Source of the DNA: Planctomycetota bacterium
Lineage (GTDB): Bacteria > Planctomycetota > Planctomycetia > Planctomycetales > Planctomycetaceae
Assembly (NCBI GenBank): GCA_022600195.1
Contig: JAHZKX010000003.1
Span: 78,028 to 142,027, forward strand
Direction: 5' to 3'
Length of the DNA: 64,000 nucleotides
In this document: in pieces, positions 37,048 to 46,258 of the stretch
Layout: every line of letters starts with the position of its first letter
How positions within the stretch are numbered: position 1 is the first letter of the stretch
The notes under the pieces: generated by a model
The model's input: only the letters and a program-made list of their open reading frames with translations
Database searches by the model: none
Told to the model about the DNA's origin: nothing
Position numbers and translations under genes: made by a program

Positions 37048-38460
37048 ATGACCATTATGAAGAGTACACTGTCAAAAATAATTGTGCTGGTGCTGTTAAC
37101 CATTTTTTTCTCTGTAAATAGTACGATGATACAGGCCGCCGAGCGCCCCAACATCGTATTCCTCTTCGCGGATGACTGGGGTTGGGGTGACCTCAGTTGC
37201 CATGGTCATCCCTATGTCAAAACGCCCAACATCGATCGGCTGGCAGCCGAAGGGACTGACTTTTATTGCTTTACCGTTGCCAGTGGAGTCTGCTCCCCCA
37301 GCCGCACGGCAGTCATGACGGGACATTTCCCGGCCCGCTATAATATTGATGGGCACTTCGCCTGGCCAAAGAACAACCAAAAACGCAACATGCCTGACTG
37401 GTTGGACCCCAAGGCGCCGCTCCTGCCTCGTTTTCTGCAGAAGTCAGGCTATGCCACCGCACACTTTGGCAAATGGCATCTCTCAAATAACATGATTCCC
37501 GATTCCCCTCTGCCCGGCGATTACGGCTACGACACTTACGGCGCCTTCAACTGTGCCGGAGAACAAATGCCGGTACACGAAGATGCGCGTCACGCCAACA
37601 CCTTCATTGAAAAATGTCAACGAGAGGGAAAACCATTCTTTATTAACTTGTGGCTTCACGAACCGCATACCCCTTTTCACACCGTACCCAAGTATCGCTG
37701 GCGTTTTCGAGATCTTGATGAAGCTGACAACATATATGCTTCGGTGTTATCTCATGCCGACGATCGAATTGGAGAAGTCCTGGACACATTGGATCGTCTG
37801 AAGTTGACCGACAACACACTCGTCATATTCAGTTCAGACAACGGACCCGCTCGCGCCGCGCGCCCGACAGAACTGAAACTGATGCATGATACCGCAACCG
37901 GTGCCGGATATGGAATCGGCGCCTCAAGAGGTATCACCGGAGGCAGAAAGGGTTATAAAGGCGCACTGTTTGAAGGCGGAATCGGCGTTCCCTTTATCGC
38001 ACGCTGGCCCGGTAAAATTCCGGCAGGAAAAATTGATCGTACTTCACAAATTTCAGCCGTCGATCTGCTTCCCACCTTTTGCGAAATTGCGGGAGCGAAG
38101 CTGCCAGCATCGTATGCACCCGATGGCATCAGTCAGTTAGCAACACTGATGGGCAAGAGAAAACAACGACGCGAAAAACCACTCTTCTGGAAAATGAAAT
38201 CAGCCTGGCCCGCGAATAAAACCAGACCCTACCACTGGGTTTCTTACGCAATTGTAGACCAAAACTGGAAACTGGTAACCAACAATGAATCCAGTTACTG
38301 GGAACTCTTTGATATCGTAAAAGACCCCTATGAAAAAACCGATTTAAAAAAAGAGAACCCGCAAGTCGTCACGCAATTACGCAAAAAAATTGCACAATGG
38401 AAAACGACCCTGCCCTCCAAACCAGATCAAAGTCTCTTTTCTTCAGAGAGAACGGAATAA
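37048..38460 (+). CDS. Secreted arylsulfatase (sulfatase 3)
   Basis: 470 residues; a start at ATG 37057 (three codons on) is equally possible. Signal peptide about 1-31. FLFADDWGWGDLS, formylglycine Cys82 in C-S-P-S-R, HFGKWHLSN, FSSDNGPA and the R-K-G-Y-K-G-A-L-F-E-G-G block are all present, and the protein has the standard single-domain length. Second gene of a sulfatase pair, which suggests two different sulfate positions on one polymer. It ends 14 bases before a convergent gene. Confidence 0.94.
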   Translation: MTIMKSTLSKIIVLVLLTIFFSVNSTMIQAAERPNIVFLFADDWGWGDLSCHGHPYVKTPNIDRLAAEGTDFYCFTVASGVCSPSRTAVMTGHFPARYNIDGHFAWPKNNQKRNMPDWLDPKAPLLPRFLQKSGYATAHFGKWHLSNNMIPDSPLPGDYGYDTYGAFNCAGEQMPVHEDARHANTFIEKCQREGKPFFINLWLHEPHTPFHTVPKYRWRFRDLDEADNIYASVLSHADDRIGEVLDTLDRLKLTDNTLVIFSSDNGPARAARPTELKLMHDTATGAGYGIGASRGITGGRKGYKGALFEGGIGVPFIARWPGKIPAGKIDRTSQISAVDLLPTFCEIAGAKLPASYAPDGISQLATLMGKRKQRREKPLFWKMKSAWPANKTRPYHWVSYAIVDQNWKLVTNNESSYWELFDIVKDPYEKTDLKKENPQVVTQLRKKIAQWKTTLPSKPDQSLFSSERTE

Positions 38461-38474
38461 GTCACGCTGGCTCT

Positions 38475-39506
38475 TTACTCCTTCCAAGGAAAAATCTGCT
38501 TCCAGTCTTTCTTCATATTCACAATGATCCAGCCATTCTCTTTCGCGACGTCAAGGGCTTTGTCCAGCTTACCAATGTGGCTCTTGCGGTCGTAGGCGTA
38601 CTCACGAGCTGCATCGGTATGATGCACGAAGAGCCCTAAACGCTTCCCTTTACCGGACGTCGTGTATTCAACCATTTGCATATCAGAATCGGAATTCCCA
38701 AACGCCAGAATCGGCCGGCGACCAATATGCTTCTGAATACCAACAGGCTTACCCGCTTTATCATCAATGAAGTCGATCTTTGGCATCCGAATAAGAGCCG
38801 GTTTACCATCTTTGATCTGATATTCAAGCACGACGCTGGAACCAACAACCTGCTCCGGCGGTATGCCGTAAGCTTTTTCAGTAATCGGACGCATGAACGC
38901 GATTCCGCCGCCCGAAACGATAAAGGTTTTGAATCCGTTTGACCGTAAGAAGCCGAGTAATTCTAGCTGAGGCTGATAAACGCATTCAGCATAGGGACGC
39001 TTAAATCGAGGCTGTTGTGTGTTTCTCAACCAGTTGCCAGCTTGCTCTGAAAACTCACTAGAAGTCATCCCGGAATGTGTCGCCATCATAATTTCCATTA
39101 CGCCTTTCATTCCCGAAGCACTCAGTGTTTTCATATCATCCTCCAACACAGCTTTGAAAGGCTGTTTGGTTTTCCACTCCGGATGCAGTGGCGCAAGCTC
39201 CTTTACACGATCAAAGGCAAAGAGCAATTGAGTATACATCGGATACTCAACCCACAGAGTGCCATCATTGTCGAACGTTGCAATTCGATCAGACGGCTTA
39301 ACATAGTCTTTGCCGTCTTTATCCGTGACTGCAGTTACAAATGCGATGATCGCTGTTTTAGTTGCACCCTCATTCCACGAAGGAAGCGGGTCTTGTCCGT
39401 ATCCTGAGGAACTCAAACAGAGAGTGACTAATCCAATACAAAAGAGGGAGAAGGCTCGAAGATAATGCAGGCTAAAGACAGATCCTGGAGTAGTAACATC
39501 ATTCAT
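38475..39506 (-). CDS. Secreted HAD-superfamily phosphatase-like protein
   Basis: 343 residues with an N-terminal membrane/signal segment (about 15-38, ending GYGQ). HAD motif I is D-N-D-G-T at 79-83 (Asp79 nucleophile, Asp81), motif II FIVSGGG with Ser/Gly, motif IV FGNSDSD. That fits a phosphoserine phosphatase-like HAD hydrolase acting in the periplasm. Encoded after sulfatase 4 in the same direction but beyond a strong terminator (39545-39568), so it probably has its own promoter. Confidence 0.85.
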   Translation of the reverse strand: MNDVTTPGSVFSLHYLRAFSLFCIGLVTLCLSSSGYGQDPLPSWNEGATKTAIIAFVTAVTDKDGKDYVKPSDRIATFDNDGTLWVEYPMYTQLLFAFDRVKELAPLHPEWKTKQPFKAVLEDDMKTLSASGMKGVMEIMMATHSGMTSSEFSEQAGNWLRNTQQPRFKRPYAECVYQPQLELLGFLRSNGFKTFIVSGGGIAFMRPITEKAYGIPPEQVVGSSVVLEYQIKDGKPALIRMPKIDFIDDKAGKPVGIQKHIGRRPILAFGNSDSDMQMVEYTTSGKGKRLGLFVHHTDAAREYAYDRKSHIGKLDKALDVAKENGWIIVNMKKDWKQIFPWKE

Positions 39507-39537
39507 TTTTTTCTCTCATACTCATTTGTGTAGACAT

Positions 39538-39568
39538 AAAAAAAGCGGGCGTGCCGTAACACGCCCGC
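39538..39568 (-). terminator. Rho-independent terminator of sulfatase 4
   Basis: Perfect 9-bp GC-rich stem GCGGGCGTG (39545-39553) / CACGCCCGC (39560-39568), six-base loop, followed on the minus strand by seven U (39538-39544). It lies 15 bases beyond the sulfatase 4 stop codon. This is the clearest terminator in the window. Confidence 0.92.
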
Positions 39569-39582
39569 GGAATCATACTAGA

Positions 39583-41322
39583 TCACTTCGCGTGTGCAGA
39601 TTGAACCTCTGCCAGTTTTTTCTTCACTGCTTCGAGATTGAAACTGGCACCATCCTGCATCGGCGGAAATTCTAAGGCTGTCTTTGCCAACTTGGCAACT
39701 TCTTCCTGCACTAAAATAAATCGCCAGAACTCATACGCCCACCAGTTGTAAGCATTTAACGATTGGCCAATGGTAGTCCGTTCAAAAGGATCGAGACGCA
39801 GATTAACGATCCCGGGCCAGCCAGCTTGTACTTTCGGTCCAAACCAGCCATCAGGTTGGATTAGAAATGTGTACTTATAGTTCCCAACGCGGGCTGCTCC
39901 CAGGGTACTCTCTGCAAAGTACCAGAGTTCGTTCCGGGCAGACTTGGAACCTCGTGTCAGCATTTCTGTCTGGTCATATCCATCCAGATGCACTTTATAC
40001 ATCTTTCCGTTGAGCTCTTTGCCTTTCTTGAGCTCTTCAATAATGTTTGGATTACCAGCCGCTGCTACGAAGGTAGGGAACCAGTCCATCCCTGAAGTCA
40101 CACCGTTGATCACCCGGTTTGGACGCACTGCACCTGGCCAACGCAAAACCATAGGAACCCGAAATCCCCCTTCTTGTACCATACCCTTCGCACCTGCAAA
40201 AGGAGTCTGCCCGCCATCGGGCCAGGTGAAGTTCTCGGTTCCGTTGTCAGTAGTCACTCCGATAATAGTATTATCATTGATACCCAATTTCTCAAGATGA
40301 GCCATCACAGCACCTACGATATCATCAAACTGAGCCATCCCGGCTTCTTCTATCGTCCATTCATTTTCAGAATTCCGCATGCCCTCATACTTATCGTTGA
40401 GATGCGTAACGACATGCATCCGAGTCGGGTTAAGCCATACAAAAAACGGCTTGCCATCCGCATGAGCTCGATCGATGAAATCAATCGTCAACTTTAAGAT
40501 TTCATCATCGATATCCTCCATGTTATGTTTGATGCCTTTGATTGGATGCGGAGGCAACGGCCCCGCGTCGACAATTTTCTGTTTGCCAACTTTACCCCAG
40601 CGCGGTTCGACGGTGGCGTCATCCACGTCTGTCGCCCAGGTATGCAACAGATTGCGAGGGCCGTATATATCTTTTAGTTTCTGAGGGTATCCTGGATGAA
40701 AAGGATCTTCCATCGCATCCAGGTGGTACAAATATCCAAAAAATTCGTCGAAACCATGCACCGTTGGTAAATACTCGTTTCGGTCTCCCAGATGATTTTT
40801 TCCAAATTGACCTGTAGCGTATCCCATATCTTTGAGGACCGTCGCAATCGTCGGCGCTTTGTCAGGCATCCCAATCTTCGCGCCGGCCTGACCAACGGTC
40901 GTCAATCCCGTGCGGATCGGCAGTTGACCAGTAATAAAGTTAGCGCGACCAGCCGTACAACTTGCTTCGGCATAATAATCTGTAAAAATCACTCCCTCAC
41001 GGGCGAGTTTATCAATATTCGGCGTTCGACCAGCCATCATGCCCCGGTGATAAGCACCAATATTCCACATGCCAATATCATCACCCATAATCATAATGAT
41101 ATTGGGTTTCTTGGCCTTCGATTGCGTCGCTACAGTTGATGCCAGTACGGCAGGATTAGTTACCTGAGCCAAAGATTCTGAAGTGACTGGTTGTGGTAAT
41201 TCAGGTTTTGCTTCAACTGCAGGGTTGTCAGCACGTCCTTCCAGATTCCAATCCAATGCTGAAGACAGATATCCAAGCACTGCTCCGACAGCTAAAGTAA
41301 AAAGAATGGATTTTTTTGGCAT
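39583..41322 (-). CDS. Arylsulfatase (sulfatase 4), C-T-A-G-R type
   Basis: 579 residues. N-terminal hydrophobic segment (4-22) without a clear cleavage site, so it may stay membrane-anchored; then a Pro/Ala-rich spacer to residue 72. Metal-binding IMIMGDDIGMWNIGAY, formylglycine motif C-T-A-G-R at 122-126 (Ala replaces the usual Pro, a known variant), FGKNHLGDR and TTDNGTENFTWPDGG follow. It belongs to the large arylsulfatase branch that differs clearly from sulfatases 1-3. Its own terminator follows. Confidence 0.93.
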   Translation of the reverse strand: MPKKSILFTLAVGAVLGYLSSALDWNLEGRADNPAVEAKPELPQPVTSESLAQVTNPAVLASTVATQSKAKKPNIIMIMGDDIGMWNIGAYHRGMMAGRTPNIDKLAREGVIFTDYYAEASCTAGRANFITGQLPIRTGLTTVGQAGAKIGMPDKAPTIATVLKDMGYATGQFGKNHLGDRNEYLPTVHGFDEFFGYLYHLDAMEDPFHPGYPQKLKDIYGPRNLLHTWATDVDDATVEPRWGKVGKQKIVDAGPLPPHPIKGIKHNMEDIDDEILKLTIDFIDRAHADGKPFFVWLNPTRMHVVTHLNDKYEGMRNSENEWTIEEAGMAQFDDIVGAVMAHLEKLGINDNTIIGVTTDNGTENFTWPDGGQTPFAGAKGMVQEGGFRVPMVLRWPGAVRPNRVINGVTSGMDWFPTFVAAAGNPNIIEELKKGKELNGKMYKVHLDGYDQTEMLTRGSKSARNELWYFAESTLGAARVGNYKYTFLIQPDGWFGPKVQAGWPGIVNLRLDPFERTTIGQSLNAYNWWAYEFWRFILVQEEVAKLAKTALEFPPMQDGASFNLEAVKKKLAEVQSAHAK

Positions 41323-41701
41323 TTGAAATCGCTCCGTAAATTAATTAAGAAATGAATTGTTCAACTCGTACGAATTTTCAGGCCCAAAAAACGCAGATAA
41401 ACTGGTTCAGCCGTGTGTTAACTCACCTGAACAACATAGCAGATCGTGATATAATTAAATCAGGAATGAAGAGCATCTTCATTAATTGAGAATTTGATTA
41501 ATCCAATAAATTCAAACTTACATTGAGATATGATATTGAGTGACTTTAGATCTGTTCTGATTCCCATTAATAATTGATAGTAGAATCCAGCCTTTTTCTA
41601 AGTACTTAATTTCTAAAAAATCAAATCGGGTGTCCGATTCGGCAGGAGGTTTTCCACTACCGAACCGACACCACAGTTCAGAGAATCATCTGTTGAAAGG
41701 A
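41323..41701. other. Intergenic region, nothing recognised
   Basis: About 380 AT-rich bases between sulfatase 4 and the mu-protocadherin-like gene, both on the minus strand. It should hold the sulfatase 4 promoter. No ORF, RNA gene or strong hairpin noticed. Confidence 0.4.
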
Positions 41702-43036
41702 TCAGGGAGTAGGCGGTGTATCTTCTTTCGACTCTTTAGGCTCTTCCATCCTGATCAGCAACCACTGTTGAGTCTCACCACTTTCGAAATGCACCAGTGC
41801 AGGCGCGTCATCTTTCGTTAAATTCGAAAGACCTGTTTCCATGATCGGCCACTTTTTACCTTCTATTGTCCAGGCGACCCGCTGGCTTTTTTCATCCACC
41901 ATGCCCTCGACGGGTTGATTTTTATCTGTAGCCGTATTGGAAAACGTACCCGCAATGATCCCTTGCTTGTTAACAGCCAACTGCACAAACATTGTCGGAG
42001 GTGGTCCGGAATCTTCGCCATCCTTTGTGATGGCAAATACACCCAGTGACATCCATTCAGACGATTCATCCACTTCGGGAGCACTCTCGGCAAGCGTTTG
42101 TGCCTGCTCCGCATACTCTTCGGTGGTCGCTACTGCTTCATCCCCATAATAAACTTGATCGTCCTGGTAGTAGATGTTTTCGCCATAGTCGTATTCATAG
42201 GCTGTCGTGTCAGTCCCATATCCTGCGAACCAACCTGTCATTAGGCCCCAGGTTGCCCAGCGATAGGGACGATTCCAACGATATCGGGCCCAACTGGGAT
42301 GATCTTTCCAGAAGTTAGCGCGAGGATGATGGTCGTGAAACTGATTACGCGCTTCGTTACGACGATCGGTGCGTTGCGTTTGCCGCTCGCCACGATTCTC
42401 AATTCGATCAGGGCGATTGCCTGCAGGTCGATTCTCCCGACGATCACTGCGATTACCGGCCCGGTCGCTTTGATTCCCAGCACGATTTTCCGATCGATTA
42501 CCCGTTCGATCAGATCGGTTAGCAGCGCGATCGCCTCCGGGGCGTTGACCAGCTTCATTATTTCGCAAAAAGTCACCCGCTGCACCACCACCGGTAGCAG
42601 GCCTGTTACCAGCGCCCGATCCGGGTCGACCGCCTGAGGAGTTTGGAATATTCAAAAAGTTATTTAATTGTGATTGTGAGGGTCGGCTGCCCGCATTCGG
42701 TCGCGATCCTGTTCCTGGTCGCGATCCTGTTCCCGGTCGCGTTCCCGCACTTGGACGCGAAGGAGTCGCTGACGGACGCGTGCTGGGTCGACTGGTGCTG
42801 GGTCGACTGGTACTGGGGCGACTATAATTAGATCGCCCTGTGCTGGGACGGCTCATTGAGGGAGAGCGACTCGGCGCAGGTCGTGAATAACCGCCACCAC
42901 CGCCGCGACCGCCACCGCTGAATCCGCCACCGCCACGGCCTCCTCCGCCGCCTCGACCACCGCGACCGTGAGCATCAAAAGAAAAAGCAAAAATGATAAT
43001 TGAAATTGCAGAAATAAAGTATGTGATTTTTTTCAT
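41702..43036 (-). CDS. Exported mu-protocadherin-like, Gly/Arg/Ser-rich protein
   Basis: 444 residues from the ATG at 43036 (an in-frame ATG four codons upstream is possible). Signal peptide about 1-23 (ending AHG). Then low-complexity blocks: GRGGRGGGGGRGGGG, repeats of S-R-P-S-T and G-T-G-S-R-P, then N-R-S-D-R/A-G-N repeats and a basic QRTDRRNEARNQFHDHH. A more ordinary beta-rich domain closes the protein (about 300-440, e.g. AVNKQGIIAGTFSN). In planctomycetes such proteins are annotated as mu-protocadherin or cell-surface proteins of unknown function. The repeats are also visible in DNA (42700-42826). Confidence 0.8.
   Translation of the reverse strand: MKKITYFISAISIIIFAFSFDAHGRGGRGGGGGRGGGGFSGGGRGGGGGYSRPAPSRSPSMSRPSTGRSNYSRPSTSRPSTSRPSTRPSATPSRPSAGTRPGTGSRPGTGSRPNAGSRPSQSQLNNFLNIPNSSGGRPGSGAGNRPATGGGAAGDFLRNNEAGQRPGGDRAANRSDRTGNRSENRAGNQSDRAGNRSDRRENRPAGNRPDRIENRGERQTQRTDRRNEARNQFHDHHPRANFWKDHPSWARYRWNRPYRWATWGLMTGWFAGYGTDTTAYEYDYGENIYYQDDQVYYGDEAVATTEEYAEQAQTLAESAPEVDESSEWMSLGVFAITKDGEDSGPPPTMFVQLAVNKQGIIAGTFSNTATDKNQPVEGMVDEKSQRVAWTIEGKKWPIMETGLSNLTKDDAPALVHFESGETQQWLLIRMEEPKESKEDTPPTP
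42700..42826. repeat. Short in-frame tandem repeats in the mu-protocadherin-like gene
   Basis: A 15-bp unit (GTGCTGGGTCGACTG and variants) occurs three times around 42780-42826, encoding S-R-P-S-T. An 18-bp unit with CGGTCGCGATCCTGTTCC recurs around 42700-42745, encoding G-T-G-S-R-P. Such repeats can change in number by slippage without breaking the frame. Confidence 0.7.
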
Positions 43037-43071
43037 ATCATAATCCATGTGATTTGTGAGTTGAGATTAAA

Positions 43072-43974
43072 TTATTCAGCAGCCGCGTCGCGCTTTACGA
43101 CAACTTCGTCAATATTCGGCAGTAGACTGCCACCGACTGTGCGATTGATCGACTGCCATTTGAACTGGTTCTCATCGATCATGGTGAAAATATTTGTGGA
43201 GGTCGCCTTCCGACCATCGGGAAGTGTACCCTTCATCGATACGTACCAGCTTTTTTCTTTTTTGGCCCAGGTACCTTCAGCAAAACCACCATCGGAATCA
43301 AAAACCCACGAACGGATCTGTTTCGCTGCCGGGTCCCACCCGATGATCTGCATGCCTGAAATGTCAATTCGATCTTGAGTCGAAGCAACAAACGAGCGTC
43401 TGATGAAGTTCTTATTTTTCGTCCATTGGCAGGTCGTTTTGATCAAACCCCGCTCATCGCCATCGGTCCAGCTGCCGATGAGCCATTCCAGCTCTTTAAG
43501 ATGTTTGTAATTTGATAAAATAACGGGAACTTCTTCCTCACTAATACGATCTAGGAACCACTTTCCGTCACGCTTAACGTGAATGGCAGTGTAAGTCGAT
43601 TCTCTCGGTTCCCCTTTCGCTAAAATCAATTTTGAAGTTCCATGTTCGACAGCGACACCAGGTGACAAAAATTGAATCGATTGCACATCGACCGAAAGCT
43701 TTGCCCCTTTCACTGCAGTCAGGATACCTGCCATCTCTTTTGTTATAGCATCACGGCCTTCAACCTGTGTACCAGTCAGAGGATTGTTGTAAACCGCATC
43801 AGTCCCCCAGTGTGAGGCAAGCGCTTTAGAGTCACCCGCATTGAAGGCAGCAGTATAGGACGCAATCGATTTCTCAATGGCCTGTTTGTCCTTTGCCTGG
43901 TCGGCTGCAAATGCCCCATGCGCTCCACAGAGAACTCCAACACAAAGAAATAATACGCAGAGAGCGTGCTTCAT
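43072..43974 (-). CDS. Exported SnoaL-like (NTF2-fold) protein
   Basis: 300 residues from the ATG at 43974, which has a purine-rich site (AGGGAAAAG) upstream; an ATG at 43992 adds six residues. Signal peptide 1-23 (ending AFA). Residues about 25-155 are an SgcJ/EcaC-type SnoaL-like domain (KSIASYTAAFNAGDSKALAS; GVAVEHGTSKL). The rest (about 160-300) looks like a second NTF2-like or lipocalin-like half (ELEWLIGSWTDGDERGLIK). Function unknown. It is 23 bases upstream of the mu-protocadherin-like gene, likely one operon. Confidence 0.8.
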   Translation of the reverse strand: MKHALCVLFLCVGVLCGAHGAFAADQAKDKQAIEKSIASYTAAFNAGDSKALASHWGTDAVYNNPLTGTQVEGRDAITKEMAGILTAVKGAKLSVDVQSIQFLSPGVAVEHGTSKLILAKGEPRESTYTAIHVKRDGKWFLDRISEEEVPVILSNYKHLKELEWLIGSWTDGDERGLIKTTCQWTKNKNFIRRSFVASTQDRIDISGMQIIGWDPAAKQIRSWVFDSDGGFAEGTWAKKEKSWYVSMKGTLPDGRKATSTNIFTMIDENQFKWQSINRTVGGSLLPNIDEVVVKRDAAAE

Positions 43975-44739
43975 TATCTTTTCCCTTTCCATTTCGTAGC
44001 GGTTTACTTGGTTCTGATCTTCCTGCTAACGCTTTCTCCCCTCCAACAAAAGAGGAATTCCAGGGTTTTCAGGAGTTGGCTTTATCTGATTCTGAGTTTT
44101 ATTTGAATTGAAATTGAACATACTCCAGTAGACACGGAATCAGAATGGAAAACCAATGTCGAATGAAGTGGACGCGTTCCGCAGTGGGCCGTTCAGTCAA
44201 ATGTGATAATCACCTTGCTGACTGCTCGGATTCACCTACTGGTTCTGACGGTGAGGTGCTCAGTGACAGGGGTTTCCGATCAACGCCAACGCGCAAAAGT
44301 CGCTATGGCAGGCCCATTGAACAAGAAGTTTCTTTACGAAGAGAGATCACCATTCCAGTTGTGGAATCACTACTCTGATATTACAGGGAGTAAACGAATT
44401 TAGCAAATCAGAAGAGATCAGATTTCAAAAACCATTCATCAATCAGATTCACACTCACTTCGATAGATATAGATATGTTTCGTTCTATTATTTTAAGAGT
44501 GATCGTAATTTAACTAATTTTAGAAATGAATTGAATAGATATACCTCCACCAAAATAATATCACTACTTCAAGGAGAAATAATCGAAAAGCAGCTTTAAA
44601 TGAGCACTTCCCTGCCCCAGAGAGTTAAAGAAAATCCTTTCCGGGTCAATTCTGTTTGAAATTCAAACTGAGATCGTTAAAGTCGTAAATCTACCATGCA
44701 TTCTGTCATTCCCGGACGATCATTCGAGAAAGAAGTACG
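43975..44739. other. Divergent region upstream of catalase
   Basis: About 760 bases. No reliable gene: a 77-codon frame at 44145 has no family features. The right end is AT-rich and contains the 7-1-7 inverted repeat described separately. Confidence 0.4.
44654..44668. promoter_or_regulatory. Perfect 7-1-7 inverted repeat upstream of catalase, possible Fur/PerR-type operator
   Basis: GTTTGAA-A-TTCAAAC, 72 bases before the catalase ATG. Seven-one-seven inverted repeats are the layout of Fur-family operators (PerR: TTATAAT-N-ATTATAA), and PerR regulates catalase in many bacteria. The bases differ from the consensus, so the identity of any regulator is inference. Confidence 0.5.
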
Positions 44740-46179
44740 ATGAACAAAAAACCGAAACTGACAACCACGGGCGGCGCACCCATTGCTGATAATCAAAATT
44801 CATTGACAGCCGGACCACGTGGGCCTGTTCTCCTGCAAGACTATCAGTTAATGGAAAAGCTGGCGCACCAGAATCGTGAACGAATTGCCGAACGTGTTGT
44901 TCATGCGAAAGGCTGGAGAGCTTACGGTACACTGAAAATTGAAAAAGATATCAGTAAATATACAAAAGCAAACGTGCTGCAACCCGGTACACAAACTGAG
45001 ATGATTGCGCGTTTCTCAACGGTAGCAGGTGAAGCAGGAGCCGCGGATGCGGAACGAGATGTTCGAGGCTTTGCTTTAAAATTTTATACGGAAGAAGGGA
45101 ACTGGGATCTGGTTGGCAATAACACACCGGTCTTCTTTATCAGAGATCCCTATAAATTCCCGGACTTCATTCATACACAGAAAAGAAATCCCCGTTCGAA
45201 TTTACGTTCGACGACAGCCATGTGGGATTTCTGGTCGCTTTCGCCTGAATCTTTGCATCAGATTACGATCCTGTTTTCAGATCGAGGCTTGCCGGTCGGC
45301 GTTCGACACATCAACGGTTATGGAAGCCATACCTTCAGTTTGATCAACGCCAATAATGAACGGTTCTGGGTTAAATTCCACTTCAAAACATTACAGGGAC
45401 ACAAGCACTGGACCAACGACGAAGGCGCACAGGTCGTCGGTAAAACACGTGAAAGCACACAGGAAGATCTGTTTTATGCGATTGAAAATGGAGATTTTCC
45501 AAAATGGAATTTTCAAGTGCAGGTGATGCCGGAATCAGACGCGGACCAGACGCCTTATAATCCGTTCGACCTGACCAAAGTCTGGCCTCACAGTGATTAC
45601 CCCTGTATTGATGTTGGAACTCTGGAATTGAATCGTAATCCGGAAAACTATTTTGCGGAAATTGAACAAGCTGCTTTCTCACCTTCTAATATCGTTCCCG
45701 GCATTGGATTTTCGCCGGATAAAATGCTGCAGGCTCGCATTTTCTCTTATGCTGATGCACATCGTCATCGACTGGGCACACACTACGAATCTTTGCCGGT
45801 CAACGCACCGAAGTGCCCGGTACACCATTACCACAAAGATGGCGCCATGTGTTTCAAGTCCAATGGCACTAATTCGGATGCGTATTACGAGCCCAATTCA
45901 TTCAATGGCCCTGTCGAACAGCCGGATGTTGCGGAACCGCCGTTGAAAATTTCAGGAGATGCGGCACGATATAATCACCGTGAAGGCAATGATGACTACG
46001 CTCAACCGCGTGAGCTTTTCAACCTGTTTGACGACGGGCAGAAAGCACGTTTGTTCTCAAACATCGCAGCCGCCATGCAAGGCGTTCCCGATAATATTGT
46101 TGACCGCCAGCTAAAACACTTCGAATTGATTGATTCTGCCTACGCTTCCGGAGTTCGCGCAGCACTCGATTGTTCTTAA
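44740..46179 (+). CDS. katA: Monofunctional haem catalase (clade 3-like)
   Basis: 479 residues, the usual size of small-subunit catalases. Distal His55 (ERVVHAKG), distal Asn128 ([16 protein letters not shown]) and the proximal haem ligand Tyr337 in R-I-F-S-Y-A-D are all present, with [19 protein letters not shown] just before. It turns hydrogen peroxide into water and oxygen, in the cytosol as no signal is seen. One oddity: [11 protein letters not shown] has Trp-Arg where most catalases have small residues ([AS]G). A strong terminator follows. Confidence 0.97.
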   Translation: MNKKPKLTTTGGAPIADNQNSLTAGPRGPVLLQDYQLMEKLAHQNRERIAERVVHAKGWRAYGTLKIEKDISKYTKANVLQPGTQTEMIARFSTVAGEAGAADAERDVRGFALKFYTEEGNWDLVGNNTPVFFIRDPYKFPDFIHTQKRNPRSNLRSTTAMWDFWSLSPESLHQITILFSDRGLPVGVRHINGYGSHTFSLINANNERFWVKFHFKTLQGHKHWTNDEGAQVVGKTRESTQEDLFYAIENGDFPKWNFQVQVMPESDADQTPYNPFDLTKVWPHSDYPCIDVGTLELNRNPENYFAEIEQAAFSPSNIVPGIGFSPDKMLQARIFSYADAHRHRLGTHYESLPVNAPKCPVHHYHKDGAMCFKSNGTNSDAYYEPNSFNGPVEQPDVAEPPLKISGDAARYNHREGNDDYAQPRELFNLFDDGQKARLFSNIAAAMQGVPDNIVDRQLKHFELIDSAYASGVRAALDCS

Positions 46180-46199
46180 GAAAGAGTCAACTAAAACAT

Positions 46200-46248
46200 C
46201 GCATTGAAGGAAAGTAAGAATCCTTTTCCTTCAATGCGTCATTTTTTT
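46200..46248 (+). terminator. Rho-independent terminator of the catalase gene
   Basis: Perfect 14-bp stem CGCATTGAAGGAAA (46200-46213) / TTTCCTTCAATGCG (46225-46238) with an 11-base loop and a run of seven T ending at 46248. It may also stop the convergent DUF1501 transcript. Confidence 0.9.
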
Positions 46249-46258
46249 ACCTGCTGAT

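Noticed and set aside
42700..42826. CRISPR-like repeat array
   Set aside because: The repeats are short, in frame and directly adjacent without unique spacers; they encode S-R-P-S-T and G-T-G-S-R-P.
44145..44378. 77-codon frame upstream of catalase
   Set aside because: No signal, domain or ribosome site; composition is not convincing.
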